Shown: positions 29,771 to 42,139 of the stretch, in pieces
Layout: each line of letters starts with the position of its first letter
How positions within the stretch are numbered: the first letter of the stretch is position 1
From: Symbiodinium natans
Lineage: Eukaryota > Sar > Dinophyceae > Suessiales > Symbiodiniaceae
DNA: 64,000 nt
Assembly (NCBI GenBank): GCA_905221605.1
Contig: CAJNDS010002346.1
Location: forward strand, 186,001-250,000
Direction: 5' to 3'
The notes under the pieces: generated by a model
What the model was told of the DNA's origin: nothing
Seen by the model: only the letters and a program-made list of their open reading frames with translations
Database searches by the model: none
Position numbers and translations under genes: made by a program

Positions 29771-30699
29771 AAACCCAATAACAAATCCCTCTACTGCAGC
29801 CCGAAGACTAAACCCTTTTCCCAAACCTCTGGAGCTTAAAGCGTCCTTGTAGGGTTTAGGGTATCGATCGCGCTCTGGGCAAGCCCAGAGGCTTGAGATC
29901 AAAGCATCCCAAGACCCTAAAAAGCCCCTCAAAAAAGTGTCGAACCCTATAAGTTGGGATGTTCCCCCTTATACCAATAACAGTCCTTGACAGGGATTCT
30001 AGTGGGGAGGGGGTGCTCGAATCCCTATCAGGGGGAACATCCCAACCTTTTGGCCTTTAACCCCAAAAACCCTACACCCAAGAACCCTAAACCCAGGCCC
30101 TAAAACTCAGATACAACTGCACCGAGCAGCTGATGAAACCCTAAACTCTGCATAGGATCTGGGGCTTAGGGCCCTTCAACCCTACATTGACCTGTTGACC
30201 AAATGGCGCAGGAAGCTTCTATGTAGCTGCGATATGTACCTTCAGCTGTCTCTAGGGTTCAACTTGGGTTGACCCAGAGCCCAAGTGCATTTTGTGCATG
30301 TTCGGGTAAGGGCTGTGCAAGTAAGTAGTCTTATGATGACCTAAGGAATGAGGTTTTTTCTTCGCGCTTTGTTGTGTCCTAAAACCCCTTTAAACCCTTC
30401 TATGCCCATCTTCAAAAAGCAGCCTCGGAGAATGGTAGCGGGCAGCATTGTTAATACAATTGTAGAGTCGGGTCTCTAATGGTATTGCTACTCTACACCC
30501 AAAATTAAACCTAGGACTGCAAAGGGTGCCCTTTGTTATTTTGCTTGAGGTGTTGATAAAGGTAACCTAGAAGGTGCTTATTTTAAGGGAACCTCAACCA
30601 AAAAAACGGGAACAAAGGGCTAGTTACTTTACCTACAGCCTTTATGAGTTCTACCTACCAACTAAGGGTAGTTACTATTATTAAACTGTAAGTCATTCG

Positions 30700-30832
30700 A
30701 GTCCAGGGTAGTAGTTGTTCAGGCTCTTGCGTCAAACCGAAGACGCCCGGATCACGTAGCGAGTTTCGCTTCAGATGCCAAGAGCCCCATGGGCACGAGT
30801 CCTTGGCAAGGTCGTCGACACTCTTTGGGTCT
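30700..30832 (-). CDS. Probable exon
   Basis: Long open island: DPKSVDDLAKDSCPWGSWHL, KRNSLRDPGVFGLTQEPEQL. Ends at or inside an inverted-repeat element. Confidence 0.45.
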
Positions 30833-31399
30833 TAGGGTACTTACATTCTCTCGAAACATGGGCCCTTACTTGGGGAACCCTCGTATACCCCTTATATCCC
30901 CTATACTACCCATTGGCCCATACTTCAGAACCCTTGAAAGAGGGGGGGGATTAAAGCAAATCCACAAACTCCCAACCAAGAAGTAGCCATAATCACGATG
31001 CCCTTAAACTCGAAGCCTCAAACAGGTAATATAGGGGCCTTGAACAAGTAGAATAGGGTTTTGGGGGTTATTGTAGTAGAATTACAAAGGGGCCATGAGG
31101 GAATGGGGGGCTGCGGCTCAGCCCCCCCTTTGGAACCCGCTCAAAGGCCAACCTTTACATCAACACGCTTTAAGCAGACAAAAAAATCAACACCATCCTA
31201 TAAACCCCTCTTCACAGATCCAGTAAAAGACCAACCATTTATACTTTTGCAAGCCCCTCGAAACTCCTCTGAACTCTCTAAACCCGCAAAACAAAAGAGC
31301 TTCACAAACCTCTGTGTCTCTAGGAGCCACATGTCTCTCAAACCCCTGTAAACCCTACAAACCCAATTAGGGTTTAGGATTTGGGGTTAACACACCCTA

Positions 31400-31670
31400 T
31401 AAAAAGTCGCCATAAAGAACCCTATAAACCTTGACGAAACCTCTACAAAAGCCTGATAGAATAAGCCACCAAACCACTGTAAACAAAACCCTATAACCCC
31501 GGAGGGAACCTCTAGAAAAGCCTGGTAGAATAAGGCATCAAATCACTATAAACAAAACCCTATAAACCCTGACGAAACCGCTAGAAAAGCCTGGTGTAGG
31601 GTTTAGGGTTTAGGGTTTAGGGTTTAGGGTTTAGGGTTTAGGGTTTGTGGAATAAGCCATCCAATCCATG
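31400..31670 (+). repeat. ~75-bp tandem repeat, three copies, last one split
   Basis: Units contain CCTCTA(C/G)AAAAGCCTGGTAGAAT; the third is broken at 31596-31648 by TTTAGGG repeats. Confidence 0.8.
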
Positions 31671-31733
31671 CCCGGGCACCGACCCAAAGGAGAGCTTGGG
31701 TTAGGCTCAAACAGAGCGCCAGGGCCTGCCAGG

Positions 31734-31910
31734 TTTAGGGTTTAGGGTTTAGGGTTTAGGGTTTAGGGTTTAGGGTTGTAGGGTTTAGGGTTTTAGGGTT
31801 GTAGGGTTTAGCGGTTTTAGGGGTTTAGGGTTTAGGGTTTAGGGGTTTAGGGTTTTAGGGTTTAGGGTTTAGGGTTTAGGGTTCAGGGTTTAGGGTTTTG
31901 GGTGTTGGAT
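31734..31910 (+). repeat. Degenerate TTTAGGG tract
   Basis: Units of 6-9 bp with T or G length changes. Confidence 0.9.
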
Positions 31911-33211
31911 CCCTACCTGGGACTCTGCTTACAGTACCTACAGCTTTCTGGGTTATACCTGCTAATTCAGGGTAGGTACTACTAAGCGGTAAGTAAATAG
32001 AGTGATATGGAAAGCCTTCGGGGCACCGAGCGTGCACCGTCCCCACTGGGGAGTCGGCGAGAAACAGAGCGATAGAGAGAGAGAGAGGGAGAGAGAGAAA
32101 GAGACAGGGGAGATGGGAGGTGAGAGGGCGGAGCTGCGATTCCGCACGATACACTAAACCTTGAGCCCCAAAACCTAAACCCTAAACCCCAACCTGGAAC
32201 CCCAAACCCTAAACCCTAAATCCTAACCCCTCAACCCAGATCCAGCCTTGAGCATGTGGCATTCGCCCCCTGTGGCGGCAACCACGCCTCCGGAGCTTAA
32301 CGATGCCGGACGATCGAGGTTTGCATCCCTAAACGTAAGCCCTGAACAATAAACCCTAAGCCCTACACCAAACCCTAACTGCTGAACCCTAAACCTTGTG
32401 ACGATCCAAGACAGTGCCCAGTTGGAGGTTCATGGCCCTTAACAACCCACTTCTAACTGTACCTGCAACCCAAATATGACCATCCTAGGGCCTTTAAGGG
32501 GCTGCTGGCTATTAGGTACCATGAACCTCCAAGCAGAGCTGCACAGGGTGTCTGCCCGGTAACCACAATCAATCTGCCCCTTTTTGGCTTTTTTACACGG
32601 GAACCTAGAACCCCCAAAAATGCAGAAGGGTACTTCTCAGCTGCCAAGCTACCAAGCTACCCTAAACCCTAGACCCTAGACCCTAGACCCTAGACCCTAA
32701 ACCCTAAACCCTAAGCCCTAAGCCCTAAACCCTAAACCCTAAACCCTAAACCCTACCCCGGTTGAGGGTCTAGCTCCGAGCCTGGCAAGGCTACGAGGGT
32801 GCTGATCAGCTGTGCCCCTGGGATGGCTTGGAGCTGCGGATGAGGCCCGTGGAGGAGGGGGGGGGGGGGGGGGTGGCTGGGCAGGGTTTAGGGTTTAGGG
32901 TGTAGGGTTTAGGTTTTTGGGTTTAGGGTTGCAGGTTTGGGCTAAGGTGTTGATCGAAAATTTGGTTCGGGGTATGGGGCTAAGGGTTTAGGGTTTCCGG
33001 TGGGCTGCCTAGGTGTGAGACATGGGCGCCCTCAGAAGAGGGCCCTCATAGCCCAAGCATCAAGGCAAAAACCCCTAGCCCCAAACCCTCAACCTCTGCA
33101 ACAGCAGCCTCCGAGCCCCCTCCCTAAACCCTAAACCCTAAACCCTATACCCTATACCCTAAACCCTAAACCCTAAACCCTAGACGCTAGACCCTAGACG
33201 CTAGACCCTAC

Positions 33212-33290
33212 AACCCGGCGTCCTGAACCTGAGTTGGGGGGCTGACCCACAGCATCGGCGATCGGGCATTGTAGTCCCCATCACCAACCC
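33212..33290 (-). CDS. Probable exon
   Basis: Reads GDGDYNARSPMLWVSPPTQV and QDAG. Confidence 0.4.
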
Positions 33291-33394
33291 TACCATAAAT
33301 CGCCTGCGCTTTAGGGATCAGACTCTCCATAATGAACCCTATGTAATCGAACTATAGAGGCCGCTTAATTGATGCCTCTGGGTGTACTAGCCGT

Positions 33395-33493
33395 GAACTC
33401 GCAACTTGAAGACTTGCCCTGCTGCCCAGTGTCCCGAAGTCTGCAAGCTTGCAGCAAGCCCAGCTATGTCCTGAAGGAAATTCTGTGCAGGAG
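33395..33493 (-). CDS. Probable exon
   Basis: Reads NFLQDIAGLAASLQTSGHWA and AGQVFKLRVHG after a CACAG acceptor. Confidence 0.4.
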
Positions 33494-34325
33494 ACAGAAC
33501 AATGATTCGATGTTTGGTCATCTTGGAACGGTTCTAAACTCTATGCCCTAGGCAACGCAAGGCATTATTCGAGGCGCGGCTGGGCGGCCTGGCTTGAACA
33601 GGGGTCCCACTTCTTTGAGTGGCCCCTTTAATCGGGATTCTACTACATTCGCTGGGGTGCGCTGCCTTTCCTCAATTTTTCCTAAGTTATGCTCCTTTTT
33701 GCGGGTTTGGGGTTTGGGGTGTGCAGGCCCCCTAGCGTCACAGGAAAGCAAGATACAAAGGGCTTAGGGTTTAGGGTTTAGGGTTTAGGGCTTAGGGTTT
33801 AGGGTTTAGGGTTCGCAACTCCGCGGCTCTAAAACTGCGAGCCCGGAATGATAGCAAGCATCTAGGCCCTCTAAGCTTTATCGTATCCTACGGTTTAGGG
33901 TTTGGGGTTTATGAATTTCTTTTCGGGATGACTGTCAGAAATTCGAGGCCAGCAAACGTATCAAAGTACAGTACTCAAGAGCCCACAATTCCTACAACCA
34001 CACGCCCCAAACTCTAGACCTTGCACCTCGCTTTCCGCCCCTGTCCTAAATAATCCGCGGAGGCCCCGTATAGGGAGCATGAAGGTACCTCCCTTAACCC
34101 TAGGCCCTAAACCAGCCCCCCATTAACTTATCCCAAGCCCAAAGCCCTAAACTACCCAGGGCATAAACAACACAAGCACCCTAGACCCTAGCCTACCCCA
34201 AGCCCTAAGCCATCAGCCCTGAACCCTGAACCCTAAACTATCCCAAGCTCTAAGCCCCAAACGATCCTAAGCCCACTGCCCCGCCCCAACTATCCCAAGC
34301 TCTAAGCCCTAAACCCTAAACCCTA

Positions 34326-34327
<2 letters not shown>

Positions 34328-34364
<37 letters not shown>

Positions 34365-34372
34365 CCCCCCCC
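34328..34372 (+). repeat. Poly-C run after CCCTAAACC
   Basis: 36 consecutive C, one G, then 8 C. Other long G or C runs occur near 14987, 18900, 19075, 20865, 20937, 23883, 32858, 35457, 37725, 40079 and 44764-44880; length may be affected by sequencing. Confidence 0.9.
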
Positions 34373-34375
34373 GAA

Positions 34376-34475
34376 AAGCACCTGGAGATCCTCCAGGAAG
34401 TCGGTCATCAAGGCCATGACCGGTGGGTAAAGCATCACTTGAGCAAAGCAGATGCTGCCGATGTAGCCTTGGGGG
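34376..34475 (-). CDS. Probable membrane exon
   Basis: Reads GYIGSICFAQVMLYPPVMAL and MTDFLEDLQ; directly follows the 36-nt poly-C run. Confidence 0.45.
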
Positions 34476-34857
34476 AGGGTTTGGGGTTTAGGGTTTAGGG
34501 CTTCATTAGGGCTTAGGAGAGTGTAGGGTTTAGGGTTTAGGGCTTAGGGTATAGGGCTTCGGAGAGTTTAGGGTGAAGGATGGGCTTAGGAGAGTTTAGG
34601 GTTAGTCGAGGGCATAGGAGAGCTTTTTAGGGCTTAGGAAGTACGGCTTCTCAAGGGTTTTGCTCAGGTCCGAGATTTGCTAGCTTGGAACCCTCGGAAG
34701 CATCCATCTAACCCTAAGAAAAGGCAAAACAGAACTAGGGTTAGGTAAGCAAAACCCTAAACCCTAAACCCTAAACCCTGAACCCTGAACCCTGAACCCT
34801 GAACCCTGAACTCTGAACTCTGAACTCTGAACTCTGAACTCTGAACCCTAAATGTCG

Positions 34858-34957
34858 GCGTCGGGTGGGGCTTCGTTGGTTTGAGGTCTGCTTGGGGGCT
34901 TTAGGTCGCCTTGGTCGCCCTCTCTTCTGCAGCTCTTCAGGGGAAACCTTTTTCTGG
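34858..34957 (-). CDS. Probable exon with AT-hook-like motif
   Basis: Reads SPEELQKRGRPRRPKAPKQT. KRGRPRRPK resembles an AT-hook DNA-binding core. Single exon, so domain assignment is tentative. Confidence 0.35.
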
Positions 34958-35114
34958 GATTGAGGGTTAGGGTTTAGGGTTTAGGGTTGAGGGTTGAGGG
35001 TTGAGGGTTGAGGGTTGTGGGGGTTCAGGGTTCAGGGCTCATGGTTTGGAACTTCTCTGCGTTGGCCCCGTGCCTATGCAACCCTAAACACTAAACCCGT
35101 TCAGAATATCAGAT

Positions 35115-35230
35115 CGAGCCACCTGCCACGCTGGTTTCAAACATCAGCCCCGCCAGAAGCATCGCAATCGATGCGAGCAGTATGAGCGGCGTATGTGAGC
35201 TAATGATGTCCTCAGAACACACGGGTGCGG
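35115..35230 (-). CDS. Probable membrane exon
   Basis: Reads DIISSHTPLILLASIAMLLA and GLMFETSVAGG. Confidence 0.5.
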
Positions 35231-35289
35231 TTTCGGGGTTTGGGGTTTAGGGTTTTGAGTTCAGGCTCCTCACCCTTACCGTGCCCCAT

Positions 35290-35336
35290 CTCCAACTCCT
35301 ATGTTGCCCAGCACCTCCTGTGCTTGGTGGGGATTA
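35290..35336 (-). CDS. Probable short exon
   Basis: Reads PHQAQEVLGNIGVGDGAR, followed by a strong donor GTAAGG. Confidence 0.4.
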
Positions 35337-35601
35337 TACCCTAAACCCTACACCTTAGAAGCCGAAGCCCCTAACAACACCCTGAAGCCATAAAACCCAA
35401 ACCATCAGGCCCTCAACCCTAACACCCCACAGCCCTCAGCTCTAAACCCTGAGCGGGGGGGGGGGGGGGAGATAGCCTAAACCCTAAACCCTAAACCCTA
35501 AACCCTAAAACCTAAAACCTGAAACCCTAAACCCTAAACCCTAAAGCCTAAAGCCTAAAGCCTAAACCCTAAACCCTAAACCCTAAACCCTTGCCAGGCG
35601 T

Positions 35602-35690
35602 CTCTTGGAGCCCAGCCGATGCCACTTGAGAGAGTTATTCCCAGGATGCCGGCAATGGCAATCCTCAGACATGGGGCTGCCCAGGGGTTT
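35602..35690 (-). CDS. Probable membrane exon
   Basis: Reads WAAPCLRIAIAGILGITLSS and GIGWAPRDAW; borders a head-to-head telomeric palindrome. Confidence 0.45.
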
Positions 35691-35795
35691 AGGGTTTAGG
35701 GTTTAGGGTTTCCCTAAACCCTAAACCCTAAACCCTAAACCCTAAACCCTAAGCCCTAAACCCTAAACCCTAGACCCTAAACCCTAAACCCTAAA
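35686..35795. repeat. Head-to-head telomeric junction
   Basis: TTTAGGG units run directly into CCCTAAA units at about 35711 without a spacer, the orientation of a telomere-telomere fusion. Confidence 0.9.
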
Positions 35796-35834
35796 ACCTG
35801 AACCTTGTCAATCGTAACCCCTAAACCCCTAAAC

Positions 35835-35932
35835 GCCACCCATGGATGGGCTCGGCTTGCAAGCAAGACGCAGCGAGGACAGGATGGATGCTCCCGTGTT
35901 GGTGAAGTTGTACTGCCACCTGCCAACTCCTA
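35835..35932 (-). CDS. Probable exon
   Basis: Reads VGRWQYNFTNTGASILSSLR and LACKPSPSM. Confidence 0.4.
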
Positions 35933-36179
35933 AACCCTACGCCCTGAACCCTAAGCCCTGATAATGTTCTCTGGCATTGGGCACGGAGTCGTAAGGGTTT
36001 AGGGTCTAGCATTCAGGGGCACATAAGTTCAGGTTTAGGGTTCAGGTTGAAGGGTTCAAAGGATAAGGGTTTAGGAGGCTCAGCACTTCTTTCCGTGCCT
36101 CCCGCGCAAAAAAACAAAGCCCTAGAAACCGAACCCATCTAGTAGAGCAGGGTTTAGGGTTTCGAGTTTAAGGTTGAGG

Positions 36180-36265
36180 TGACACAACATTTGGGCCAAG
36201 AACTGGACAGCGCACCGCGTCGAAAGTGCATGCCAGCGCGAGGAGGCCGTGAGCCCGAGAATGAT
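36180..36265 (-). CDS. Probable membrane exon
   Basis: Reads AIILGLTASSRWHALSTRCA and VQFLAQMLC. Confidence 0.4.
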
Positions 36266-36639
36266 GGCTTAGGGCATGGTCCCTTACCTTCTTTAAGGGG
36301 GTTAGGGGTTAGAGTTTAGGGTTTAGTAAACCCTTAATCGGTTCTGAAGTATGGGATCTTGGGTTTTATAGTGGATATATAAGGGGTATATATGGTTTCC
36401 CTGATTGAGGGCCGATAGTAAGGGACCCTGCAACTACCCTGAGCCTGACTCCGCGAGATCAAACTTTAGGGCTCTCAGGGCACAAGGTCTTGCCTGGGCC
36501 TAAATCCCGAAACCTCCAAAGATTTCTAAAGCCCCTGGGGCCACTAGGGCCACTAGAAGCCTTAAACCCTAAACCCTAAACCCCAACCCTAAACCCTAAA
36601 CCCCAAACCCCAAACCCCAAACCCTAAACCGGCCCAAAG

Positions 36640-36735
36640 CTGGCCGGGACCATGCCATCGCGAGGCACACGAGAATAAAGCCGCTGGAGGCGGAGATGAT
36701 GTCAAAGAAGCTCTTGAAACCCCCAAGGCTCACCT
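36640..36735 (-). CDS. Probable membrane exon
   Basis: Reads GGFKSFFDIISASSGFILVC and LAMAWSRPALG, a clear hydrophobic helix. Confidence 0.5.
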
Positions 36736-37019
36736 GGGCTTGGTCTTCGGGTTTAGGGTTTAGGGTTTAGGAAGTTTAGGGTTTAGGGTTTAGGGATTTG
36801 GGGTTTAGGGTTTGGGGTTTAGAGGGGGACGTCGTGGTGCACGAGCTGCCACGAGTTTCAAATTTGAGGCTTAGGGCCAATTGGGGGGTTCAGGGTATAC
36901 CGCAAGAGCCCGAAACCTACTTTCTTAGTAGGTTTCCTAAGAAGCCGATAAGGGGCTTTAGAGCATTAATCTACGGAAATGTAGGTTTTGTGTTCTTAAG
37001 GTAGGGTTCTGGGTTGAGG

Positions 37020-37085
37020 TTCGCGAGAAGGGCTACTGTTTCCAGGGCAGTGTTGAGGACTGAAAGCTCCAACTGGTAGTTGCCG
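37020..37085 (-). CDS. Probable exon
   Basis: Reads GNYQLELSVLNTALETVALL. Confidence 0.35.
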
Positions 37086-37394
37086 GTAGTTGATCAAAAA
37101 CACCCCCGTTCCCAAACCTTAAACCTTAAACCCTAAACCCGACTATCGGCAAGATGTGTTCGCATGTAAATCTCCGTTGGATCCCGAAACCATTTTCCCG
37201 CAACAGATCTTTACGTCACCCAGCCCCCTGTTCAGGCAACATGGGGGCCTGCAGAATTACAATGGGGTTTTGCGGGATTCTTGTAGTATCTACTACATAG
37301 GGACCATCAAGGAATGGTATCTATGTATGTATAGATAAAGTTTATCGGCTGGACCCTAGACTCTATGAAACAAATGGTCACCCACCCAACTCAC

Positions 37395-37500
37395 TTCGGA
37401 TCAGGAAACGATGATGAGCAAGCGCCGCTTGCTGCTGACCACGCGCATGGCAGACGCCAGGTACTTGTCGCCAGTTTCTGGCGAGGGTTTCGGGGTCTGG
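37395..37500 (-). CDS. Probable exon
   Basis: Reads SPETGDKYLASAMRVVSSKR and RLLIIVS. The opposite strand is also open, so strand rests on context. Confidence 0.35.
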
Positions 37501-37880
37501 GGCTTGGGTCTTCCCAAACCCTGAAGGAGTTTGGTTTAGGGTTTAAGGTTTAGGGTTTTGGGTTTTGGGTTTAGGGTCTGGAGTTTAGGGTTCCGGGTTT
37601 CTTGCAGGTTTCGTATTGAGGTTCAGCGTCTCTGAACTCATTTTGGACCTGTTAAACATCACACTTATGGTCCCTCACTATCTCCCTGCCAGCCGTACAC
37701 AAAAGACTCGAACGTTGCTCACCCCCCCCCCCCCCCCAAGACTTATAGCTTACGCAAGAAAGGTTGGTTTTGCAAATGGTTAAACTGCTGGGAATCAAAT
37801 GTTCGACAAGTCTGGTCGATGTCAATCAACTTCCTTGTCAAGCATGATTCCCGTTGATCAGAAATAACAAAACTAAACAA

Positions 37881-37993
37881 CATATCTAGACCCAAGAATA
37901 ACCTAGGACTAAAAAGTGTGCAGGGTGCCGCCTTTAGGAGGGAACCTAAACCCACAAAGGGAATAAGGGCCTACTCTGGGTCCTAGTTATTGT
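37881..37993. mobile_element. MITE, CTAGACCCA...TGGGTCCTAG family
   Basis: Arms CTAGACCCAAGAATAACCTAGG and TACTCTGGGTCCTAG. Relatives at 14443-14547 (intron after exon 4 of copy A), 28981-29086, 51541-51653 and partly 55118-55200. Confidence 0.7.
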
Positions 37994-38819
37994 CAAGAAC
38001 AGTCTAGGTTGAAAGGGAGGGAGTTCGAACTCTTGTGAAGGCTGCAGGTTACTGATTCACGGGGGGGGGGGAGGGGGATTCCCAGAATATTCCCTTCCTT
38101 CTGCTGCATTTTTGGGTTTAGGGTTTAGGGTTTAGGTTTCGGGTTTAGCTGCTAAGCCATGAGACCAAACTACGCAAGCTTATCGTTTTCTGCGTGTCCC
38201 ATATCGTTCTGCAGGTTAAAACGCTCTTCCGCTAATTTCATACTAAGTCCCTACATCGCATATATCTATCGTCATGTTGGGGTTATCGTTTCCTGCGTGT
38301 CCCATATCGTTCTGCAGATGTCCATCCCTTACTAAAGCTAATCAACGCTACTTTTGACGGTCGCCCATATCGAGTTCGAGCTTCAGGGGTTGGGCTGAGG
38401 ACACGAAGATCCCTTAACTACTTGAACCCTAAACTACTATTTGTTTGAGAACCACCTCCAAAGAAGTCCTTCCTTATAAGGGCAAGACAGGATTCTCATT
38501 TGTTAGCTTTTGGGGTTCTCTTTAACAAACCCTAAACCCAAGGGCCTACCTGGGGCTATGTCTAGGTGATACCAGCATGCAGCTGCAGTGTCCGTATACT
38601 TACAACGTTATACACCTCTCCCATACTTTCCTAGGTGTCGAATCTTAACAGTCCCCAAAACTACTGATGATTAGGGCTCCATATCAAGCAATAAGGGAAA
38701 TTAACAATGATCCGAGACCCTGAACTCTAAACCCTAAACCCTAAACCCTAAACCCTGAACCCTGAACCCTGAACCCTGAACCCTGAACCCTGAACCCTGA
38801 ACCCTGAACCCTGAGCCCT

Positions 38820-38925
38820 TGCATTGCACAGGTGGACCGAGGACCTTGGTAGGGTGGGGCCGTCTCTTTCACCACAAAGTAGCCTGGGGCAGGGAAGGCC
38901 CGGAGGGCAGTTTCTAAACCTTCAA
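38820..38925 (-). CDS. Probable exon
   Basis: Reads ALRAFPAPGYFVVKETAPPY and QGPRSTCAMQG between telomeric tracts. Confidence 0.4.
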
Positions 38926-39449
38926 GGGGTTTAGGGTTTAGGGTTTAGGATTTAGGGTTTAGGGTATGGGGTTTAGGGTTTAGGGTGTGGGGGTTAGGGT
39001 TTAGGGTTCAGGGTTGAGGGGTTCAGGGTAGCCTACACGAAGCCGGAGCCCCGAACCCAGTATACCCAGTTTTACCTTTCATGGGAGGCACTGACCTCTA
39101 CACTTGAAGCGACTTTTTTAGGGCGTAGCTCAGGGGGCCCTGTGAAGACTATAAGCCTTAAGAAGCTAAGCCCCCTGAAGAAGCCTGGGTGAGTTTAGGG
39201 TTTAGGGTTTCGGGTTTTGGAGATAAAGAAAGGGAACACTGTTCAAAATGCCCTTAAACCCTAGTTCCTGTGTTCCCTGGTCCAACAACAGGTAAACCTG
39301 CCCAAATATAGTAGATGTTTGAATGTACCCAAAAAGCTTTAAGGTTTTCTATAGGGTGTGAGTTGAGGCGTTGCGTTTTTGAACGTCCTACAGGCCCAAG
39401 GCCCACCCTCAACCCTAAACCACCCTAAACCCAAAACCCTAATAAGGTG

Positions 39450-39525
39450 CAGCCAGGTGGCTGAATATGTTCACGAGAAGTGAGCCAACAGCGACATTGC
39501 AGAAACCATACCTGGCCAAAGCACC
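39450..39525 (-). CDS. Probable membrane exon
   Basis: Reads ALARYGFCNVAVGSLLVNIF and SHLAAP, a helix-like segment. Confidence 0.4.
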
Positions 39526-40321
39526 CTTTAGGGTTCAGCTTAGGGAGAACCTGCATGTATACAGGAAGGGTTCAGGGCTTAGGTTTTATTTAGGCTCAGG
39601 GACTAGGGAGAGTCACCTAAAGTTTGGGCTTCAGGGTTCAGGGCGTATATAGGGTGAGCAACCTTTGGTATAAAGAAAAGGCTTAGGTTTCATTTAGGTT
39701 TAGGGATTAGGGAGAGTAACCTGCCAGGCCTTACAATCCCCCTAGCCTACCTCTCAAGGGCCACAATAGCCCGGGCTTCGGAATCTTACCCCAAGGGTTC
39801 AGGGTATAGGTACATGGACCCCTAGGTTTAGGTCGCACAGAAGTTGGGTCTTCAAGGGCTTAACGCCTGTGTGTACAGGTCTTCTAGGTCTACAGCGCTT
39901 GTAGTGCTTGTCGGGCTTTGTGGGGCTCAAAAGGGCTTGTAGGATGGTAGGGTTTATCTTGTCCAGTTACCTAGGGGAACTAAACTAAAGGTTGACCTTC
40001 GGGACTTACTAGGAATCATAATGCCCAAAACAGGCTAAACTATACCGACTCTACTGCTAAGGGTATAAAGCTTGCAGAGGGGGGGGGGGGGGGGGGGGCT
40101 TAGGGTTTTAGGGTTATGAGGGTACAGTAGGGGGTTTAGGGCTGTACGTGAAACGCCTAGTTACCCAAAATTAGAAGCTACCATACGCCCCAAATAGGAA
40201 ACCGTAGCCCAGAACTAAACCCTAAACCCTAAACCCTCAAACCTATACCCTAAACCCTAAACCCTAAACCCTGGCTTTCAAGGTAGGGTTCAGGGCTTTG
40301 GGGCTTCAGGGTTTCGGGTTC

Positions 40322-40417
40322 CCACACCATGCAAAGCACCATGCCTCCAGCCGACCACTGAGGCTGTCAGCCCGCCAATGACCTCAACAAAGAATCTAAG
40401 TGCAAAGGTCCATGCAA
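40322..40417 (-). CDS. Probable membrane exon
   Basis: Reads RFFVEVIGGLTASVVGWRHG and ALHGVG; compatible with MFS helix 6. Boundaries approximate. Confidence 0.4.
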
Positions 40418-40992
40418 GGTGGTTTAGGGTTTAGGGTTTAGAGTTTAGGGTTTAGGGTGTGGGGTTTGGGGTTTTGGGTTCCCGGTCGCTGCACGTTGCT
40501 CAGGCGGTTGTACTGGAACCGATCGGCGTGTCAATTAACGTTGCCCAAAAGCCCTTAACCGCTGGAACCCCAAACGAGCCTTTAGGCATTGGAGAGCCTT
40601 GAGATGTCTATAGAGTCCAGGGTGGGTTTAGATACTTCAGGAATAAACTTGGGGGCCTGAAAACCTAGAACCTCAAAAGTTTAAACTCTACTTCTAGCTA
40701 AGCGTGCCCCGACTGAATCCTAAACCCTAAACCCAGAGACTCCAAATCTTCTTAATTGAGGAATATCCCTGAAGTTATTTATATGAGGAAACCTAGTATG
40801 ATTCATGTTATATTCCTTAATTCAGGGGTTTGGGGAGTCTCTGGGGCCCTAAACCCTAAACCCTAAACCCTAAACCTAAAACCCCAAACCCCAAACCCCA
40901 AACCCTAAACCCTAAACCCTAAACCCTAAACCCTAAACCCTGAACCCCAAACCAAGGGGTTTTGGAGTCTCTGGGAAGCCCATGACTTGGAC

Positions 40993-41065
40993 CAGTCGCC
41001 GGAGCGACAAGCGGGCCAATGGTTGCCGTCGCGAACACCAAGCCGGTGACGGTCGTGCGCTGCGC
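40993..41065 (-). CDS. Probable MFS exon (helix 5)
   Basis: CAG|G acceptor; reads AQRTTVTGLVFATATIGPLV and APAT, with the GP-containing helix-5 pattern of MFS carriers; donor G|GTCC. Linked to the exons above by family pattern only. Confidence 0.5.
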
Positions 41066-42139
41066 CTGACATCGAGGGGTTTAGGGTTTAGGGTTTAGGG
41101 TTTAGGGTTTAGGGTTTAGGGTTTTGGGTTTTGGGTTTTGGGTTTAGGGTAAGGGTTGTGCATAGGGTTCTGGGCTGGAACTTCAGGTCTCTCTAGCCGC
41201 CGAAAATCAGGACTTCGGGACTCAGGAACCTTTTGAGTTGTTACATAAAATCATCGAGTTAGGTGCCCAAGTGGTCCCCACTAGTTTTAGCTGCATCCGC
41301 CACCCGCAACATACTTTCGGACGGAGTCTTGGGGGTCTTGTAGCTTTTGGGTTTTGAAGTGTTAGCGTTCTGATTACAAGCCCTAAGTTCTGAGCCCGCG
41401 TTACATCCCCGCCCCCCGCCCACGATGTGCCACCCGACCGAGATTCCCAAGAACCCTGAAGAATGGGTTTAGGGGTTGGGGCCTCGAACTTTCAAGGGGT
41501 TTAGGGTTTGGTTTTAGGGTTAAGGTTTAGGGTTTATAAGTTTAGGGTTTAGGTGTGGGGTTTAATGTTTAGGTTTGAGGCTTGGGCTTCTAGGGCTGCA
41601 CGCAAGGGGTTCCTGCGTAGTTCCTTCTTAGCGTAGCTTGTACAAACAAGGACAAATAGCCAAACCCCCAAACCCTGAACCCTAAACCCTGAACGAGCCT
41701 TGTAAGCCTACTTGTGAGGTCTCATGATCGGAATAGGATTTGCAGGAGTCCTACTGCAAACCCCTAAACCCCAACCTAAAGCCCCCAAACCACAGAAGTC
41801 AAACAGGACGGACAGGGGTTCAGGATTTGGGGGTTCAAGTGCCAAGGGCTTCGGTTTTTCGTAAAGGACCTAAGAGTCTTAACGTCTTGAAGAGGTGAAT
41901 AGAGTAGTATAGAAGGAATGTCGAATCCTAATCTCTGAACCCTACTTCTCGGAACAAGTAGGTTGAAGGTTGAGGGTTTCGCTTTCGAAGAGTTCAAGGT
42001 TCACGGCAGGGTTCAGGGGTCTCGGGATTTCGAGATGGGCGATCGAGGAGAGTAATCCTAAACCGTAAGCGCGCAACCTTAGACCCTAAACCGCAAGCCC
42101 GTAACCCTAAACCCTGAACCCTTAGCCCGCAACCCTAAA

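Noticed and set aside
38179-38320. CRISPR-like direct repeats
   Set aside because: Only two copies of a 37-bp sequence (CTGCGTGTCCCATATCGTTC core) in a eukaryotic context.
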